Assembly: GCF_047238345.1 (NCBI RefSeq)
Contig: NZ_JBDFMQ010000001.1
Span: 1,302,001 to 1,366,000, forward strand
Direction: 5' to 3'
Source: Shouchella sp047238345
GTDB lineage: Bacteria; Bacillota; Bacilli; Bacillales; Bacillaceae_D
Length of the DNA stretch: 64,000 bases
Both the position numbers and the translations under genes were made by a program. Positions 60,967 to 64,000 of the stretch are shown here, in pieces (the stretch's first letter is position 1; each line of letters begins with the position of its first letter). The notes beneath the pieces were generated by a model. That model made no database searches, was not told the origin of the DNA, and saw only the letters and a program-made list of their open reading frames with translations.

Positions 60967-62271
60967 ATGAAAATTAAAAAAGGCCGGATTGCGCTCTTTT
61001 TTGCGATTGTTGCTGTATTAGCAGCAGGGATTAGTTATTTTGCGCGACCTGTACTTCAAGATGTAAATTTAGGCCTTGATTTGCAGGGAGGTTTTGAAGT
61101 CCTGTATGAAGTTGAGGCGATGCATGAAGGGGACGTCATTGATGAAGAAGCCCTTTTATCAACAACAACAGCTATTAACGAACGTGTAAACACGATTGGT
61201 GTATCTGAACCGACAATTCAGATTGAAGGGGATAACCGAATTCGTGTTCAGCTTGCAGGTGTAGATGATCAGGAATCTGCCCGTGATATTTTGTCTACAG
61301 GTGGCGAGTTAACAATTCGTGATGTAGAAGACAATATTCTTTTAGACGGTAGTGACTTAACGCAAAATGGCGCAAATGCAACCTTGAATGCAGATACGAA
61401 TCAGCCAATCGTCACGTTAACGTTAGAAGACGCTGATCAATTTGGCGATATTACACGAGAACTTGCACAACAGCCTCAGGGTGAGAACTTGCTTGTTATG
61501 TGGCTTGACTTTGAAGAAGGTGATAGCTACGAAGAAGAAGCTGTGAAAGCTGATCCAAAATTCTTATCTGCTGCCTCTGTCAACCAAACGCTGCAAACAA
61601 GAAATGTGCAGATTGAAGGGCAGTTTACAACAGAAGAAACGCGCTTCTTAGCAGAAATTTTAAATGCTGGTGCTTTACCTGTTGAGTTAAATGAAATTTA
61701 TTCAACATCTGTTGGTGCTTCTTTAGGTGAGCAATCAATGAACCAAACAATTAATGCAGGTTTAATCGGTGTGGCGCTTATTTTCGCCTACATGGTGCTT
61801 TATTATCGTTTTCCAGGTGTCATTGCGATTATTACATTGAGCGTTTATACATTTCTAGTATTAATTGTGTTTAACGCGTTAAATGCTGTTTTAACGTTGC
61901 CAGGGATTGCGGCATTAATTTTAGGAATTGGTATGGCTGTTGATGCCAATATCATTACGTACGAACGGGTGCGAGAAGAAATTAAAACAGGAAAATCCAT
62001 TATGTCGGCGTTTCGCGTAGGAGGAAGACGATCATTTGCAACAATTTTTGATGCGAATATCACGACTCTTATTGCTGCTGGCGTCATGTTTTATTTCGGG
62101 ACAAGTTCTGTTCAAGGATTTGCCGTTATGCTTATTATTAGTATACTCGTGAGTTTCTTAACGGCAGTATGGGGGTCTCGCTTATTGCTAGGATTATGGG
62201 TGAATAGTAAGTTTCTAAATAAGCGCCCAGGTTGGTTTGGAGTTAAGCGAGGTGAGATTGATGAGGTTTAG
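60967..62271 (+). CDS. secD: Protein-export membrane protein SecD (separate from SecF)
   Basis: The 434-residue protein has an N-terminal helix, the D1 motif GLDLQGGFEVLYE, a large extracytoplasmic domain with RIRVQLAGV and TGGELTIRD, and five C-terminal helices including ILGIGMAVDANIITYERVRE. It uses the proton-motive force to complete secretion. In B. subtilis secD and secF are one gene, while here they are two ORFs overlapping by 11 bases. ATG 60967 follows GGAGGATC. Confidence 0.95.
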   Translation: MKIKKGRIALFFAIVAVLAAGISYFARPVLQDVNLGLDLQGGFEVLYEVEAMHEGDVIDEEALLSTTTAINERVNTIGVSEPTIQIEGDNRIRVQLAGVDDQESARDILSTGGELTIRDVEDNILLDGSDLTQNGANATLNADTNQPIVTLTLEDADQFGDITRELAQQPQGENLLVMWLDFEEGDSYEEEAVKADPKFLSAASVNQTLQTRNVQIEGQFTTEETRFLAEILNAGALPVELNEIYSTSVGASLGEQSMNQTINAGLIGVALIFAYMVLYYRFPGVIAIITLSVYTFLVLIVFNALNAVLTLPGIAALILGIGMAVDANIITYERVREEIKTGKSIMSAFRVGGRRSFATIFDANITTLIAAGVMFYFGTSSVQGFAVMLIISILVSFLTAVWGSRLLLGLWVNSKFLNKRPGWFGVKRGEIDEV

Positions 62272-63202
62272 TCCTGAAAACTGGAATGTTGATTTAACAA
62301 AACATCGGAATAAGTTTTTTGTTGCATCTGGGTTGTCCATCATTATCGGAGTCATCCTCTTATTTACAATGGGCTTTAACTTAGGTGTTGATTTTGAAAG
62401 TGGTTCTAATGTAGAAATTCAGACAGAAGAAAGTTTAACAGAAGAGCAGATTCTTGCTGATTTTGAAGCGATTGATATTAGTAATGATTACGTGCCAAGC
62501 GTGACGCTTGGCGGGGATCGAAACCAAAATGCTAGTGCTCGATTTGTAGATGAGTTTAATCAGCAAGAGATCGCGACGATTCAAAACTACTTTAATGAGG
62601 AGTACGGTAGTACCCCAAATATTAGTACGGTCTCGCCTTTAGTAGGGGAAGAATTAGCGAGAAACGCAGTCATTTCAGTCCTAATCGCTTCCGTGGGGAT
62701 TGTCATTTACATTGCGCTTCGCTTTCAGTTCTTATATGGCGTATCGGCGATTATTGGGTTATTGCATGATGCGTTTATCGTTATCGCGCTCTTCAGCTTG
62801 TTGCAAGTAGAGATTAACGTTCCGTTTATTGCCGCCATTTTAACGGTCGTCGGTTATTCGATCAATGATACGATTGTGACATTTGATCGAATGCGGGAAA
62901 ATGTCAAGAAAGAAAAGGAAATCGAAAGTTTCCAGCATTTGGCGCAAGTAGTAAATAAGAGCTTGCTCCAAGTAATCACGCGATCGATTAACACGGTTCT
63001 TACCGTGATGTTTGCAGCACTTGCTTTATTCATCTTCGGAGGGGAAGCAATTCGCTCATTCTCGCTTGCACTCGTCATTGGTCTTGCAGCAGGAACGTAT
63101 TCATCGATGTTCTTATGTGCACAAATGTGGCTTGTGTGGGAATGGAAGCGATTAGTGCGTTTAAAGAATAAACCGAAAAAAGTAGAAGAAGACTATGTAT
63201 AA
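62261..63202 (+). CDS. secF: Protein-export membrane protein SecF
   Basis: The 313-residue protein has a first helix followed by MGFNLGVDFESGSNVEI, an extracytoplasmic part and five helices. The conserved VVGYSINDTIVTFDRMRENV and SINTVLTVMFAALALF are present. ATG 62261 follows GCGAGGTGAG, inside the secD end, so the gene is translationally coupled. Both halves are intact, so this is a true split, not an apparent frameshift. Confidence 0.94.
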   Translation: MRFSPENWNVDLTKHRNKFFVASGLSIIIGVILLFTMGFNLGVDFESGSNVEIQTEESLTEEQILADFEAIDISNDYVPSVTLGGDRNQNASARFVDEFNQQEIATIQNYFNEEYGSTPNISTVSPLVGEELARNAVISVLIASVGIVIYIALRFQFLYGVSAIIGLLHDAFIVIALFSLLQVEINVPFIAAILTVVGYSINDTIVTFDRMRENVKKEKEIESFQHLAQVVNKSLLQVITRSINTVLTVMFAALALFIFGGEAIRSFSLALVIGLAAGTYSSMFLCAQMWLVWEWKRLVRLKNKPKKVEEDYV

Positions 63203-63222
63203 AAGATAGGTCGGTGATTGGA

Positions 63223-63531
63223 ATGAAAGGCCAGACGTTTTTTATTGTTGGTGTCATTGCAGCAATCTTAATTGCAGTTTTTTCCGTATTAAATGTTGAA
63301 AGTGTTCCGGTAAACTTGTTGTTTGTGCAAACTGACTGGCCACTTATTTTAATTATTTTATTCTCGGTTTTACTTGGAGCCATTGTTGCATTTGCGCTTT
63401 CAGGGATTAGAATGCACCAGCTCAAGCTTGAAATGAAAAAGCTGAAAGAGCAAAAAAGCGCTCAAATAGATGAGAGTGAAGAAGTCAATACGCCACCTAG
63501 CCGCATGAAAAAAGATCATAAAAAAGACTAA
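63223..63531 (+). CDS. LapA-domain (DUF1049) membrane protein
   Basis: The 102-residue protein has two membrane helices (about 5-25 and 38-62) with NVESVPVNLLFVQTDWPLIL between, then a charged coiled-coil tail. This is the LapA/DUF1049 pattern. It sits between secF and recJ as YrvD does in B. subtilis. Start ATG 63223 is preferred over an overlapping GTG. Confidence 0.82.
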   Translation: MKGQTFFIVGVIAAILIAVFSVLNVESVPVNLLFVQTDWPLILIILFSVLLGAIVAFALSGIRMHQLKLEMKKLKEQKSAQIDESEEVNTPPSRMKKDHKKD

Positions 63532-63541
63532 ATTCCTATCA

Positions 63542-63570
63542 TTGCTACCCCTCGCATCGTCCTGTATAAT
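63542..63570 (+). promoter_or_regulatory. SigA promoter of recJ
   Basis: TTGCTA is separated by exactly 17 bases from a perfect TATAAT. The -10 lies in the loop of a hairpin whose 3' arm contains the recJ ribosome-binding site. Confidence 0.75.
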
Positions 63571-63592
63571 AGGATGGTCGAGGGGTGTTTTA
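63547..63592 (+). terminator. Terminator-like hairpin before recJ
   Basis: ACCCCTCG (63547-63554) pairs with CGAGGGGT (63579-63586), with an inner TCCT/AGGA helix and a GTTTTAC tail. It would end the secDF-lapA transcripts. In read-through RNA it masks the recJ site GAGGGGTG. Confidence 0.65.
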
Positions 63593-63595
63593 CAT

Positions 63596-64000
63596 ATGTT
63601 GCAACCACATGCAAGGTGGCGCATTTTAGAGCAAGATACAACGATCGTAAATGAATTAGCAAATGAATTAAACCTTTCCCAAGTCGCCGCAAGGCTTTTG
63701 GTTAATAGAGGATTTACCGATTCTACTGCGGCAAGCGAATTTTTAATGACAGAAGAGCCTGCGTTTATCGACCCTTTTTTAATGAAAGGTATGGAAGCAG
63801 CTGTTTCACGAATAAAAGTTGCAATAGAAGCAAACGAACGTATTTTAGTCTTTGGAGATTATGATGCGGATGGCGTGAGTTCTACTTCTGTCTTGTTGAC
63901 CGCATTAAAACGACAAGGAGCGGATTGTGACTACTATATTCCGAATCGGTTCACGGAAGGGTATGGTCCGAACAATCCAGCGCTTGAGTGGGCGAAGGAG
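63596..64000 (+). CDS. recJ: Single-strand-specific exonuclease RecJ, 3' truncated by the window
   Basis: The first 135 residues are present. They include the DHH-family motif FGDYDADGVSSTSVLLTALK (motif I metal ligands) and NRFTEGYGPN. RecJ degrades single-stranded DNA 5' to 3' in recombination and mismatch repair. ATG 63596 follows GAGGGGTG. The frame continues past the window edge. Confidence 0.95.
   Translation, partial: MLQPHARWRILEQDTTIVNELANELNLSQVAARLLVNRGFTDSTAASEFLMTEEPAFIDPFLMKGMEAAVSRIKVAIEANERILVFGDYDADGVSSTSVLLTALKRQGADCDYYIPNRFTEGYGPNNPALEWAKE

Noticed and set aside
62237..62275. secD/secF overlap as a sequencing frameshift of a fused secDF
   Set aside because: SecF has its own ribosome-binding site and a natural N terminus, and SecD ends cleanly; a true split is simpler.

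Overview
The window is chromosomal core DNA of an endospore-forming, low-GC Gram-positive bacterium of the Bacillaceae. Sporulation genes (spoVR, an alpha/beta SASP gene, a YjcZ-type peptide gene, spo0B, safA, a coxA-like gene, bofC, spoVB) sit among housekeeping genes whose order largely follows Bacillus subtilis. Strongly acidic exported proteins (PrsA, the YpmS-like protein, the CuA-type lipoprotein) and frequent TTG starts suggest an alkaliphilic relative (Shouchella or Alkalihalobacillus type), but that placement is inference. I saw no prophage, insertion sequence, CRISPR array, rRNA or tRNA gene.

Layout. 1-7.1 kb: end of pgcA, spoVR, and a heterodimeric ABC exporter preceded by a possible leader peptide. 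7.2-10 kb: a PLP aminotransferase and lemA-htpX. 10.2-15.3 kb: a catabolic operon of acyl-CoA dehydrogenase, biotin carboxylase, biotin carrier, enoyl-CoA hydratase and carboxyltransferase (leucine-degradation type) behind a catabolite-repression-like site. 15.4-18.3 kb: SASP, msmX with a PucR-type regulator, and small genes. 18.4-40.3 kb: the yhe/yha/hem block (yheB, yheA, yhaX, cssRS, yhaM, yhaL, prsA, scoC, serC, hit, ecsABC, ccdA, pbpF, hemEHY). 40.3-41.0 kb: tiny ORFs including a YrzI-family gene. 41.0-64 kb: a second block, found far away on the B. subtilis map (spo0B-obg-pheB-pheA, niaR-nifS/nadBCA, safA, coxA, bofC, ruvAB, queA, tgt, yajC, spoVB, comN, secD, secF, recJ).

The genes group around protein export and its quality control (CssRS, PrsA, HtpX, Ecs, SecD/SecF/YajC, with ScoC as exoprotease regulator), heme and cytochrome maturation (HemEHY, CcdA), NAD synthesis under NiaR with its dedicated cysteine desulfurase, and spore morphogenesis. 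The signals most worth a second look are not large systems but small regulatory devices: three operator-like repeats exactly 40 bp apart before cssRS; a YrzI-type gene whose ribosome-binding site lies in mutually exclusive hairpins behind a 23-codon ORF; hairpins that bury the ribosome-binding sites of coxA and recJ; a SafA protein with 17 His/Met/Asn repeats; and a pair of paralogous Gly/Tyr-rich membrane miniproteins.
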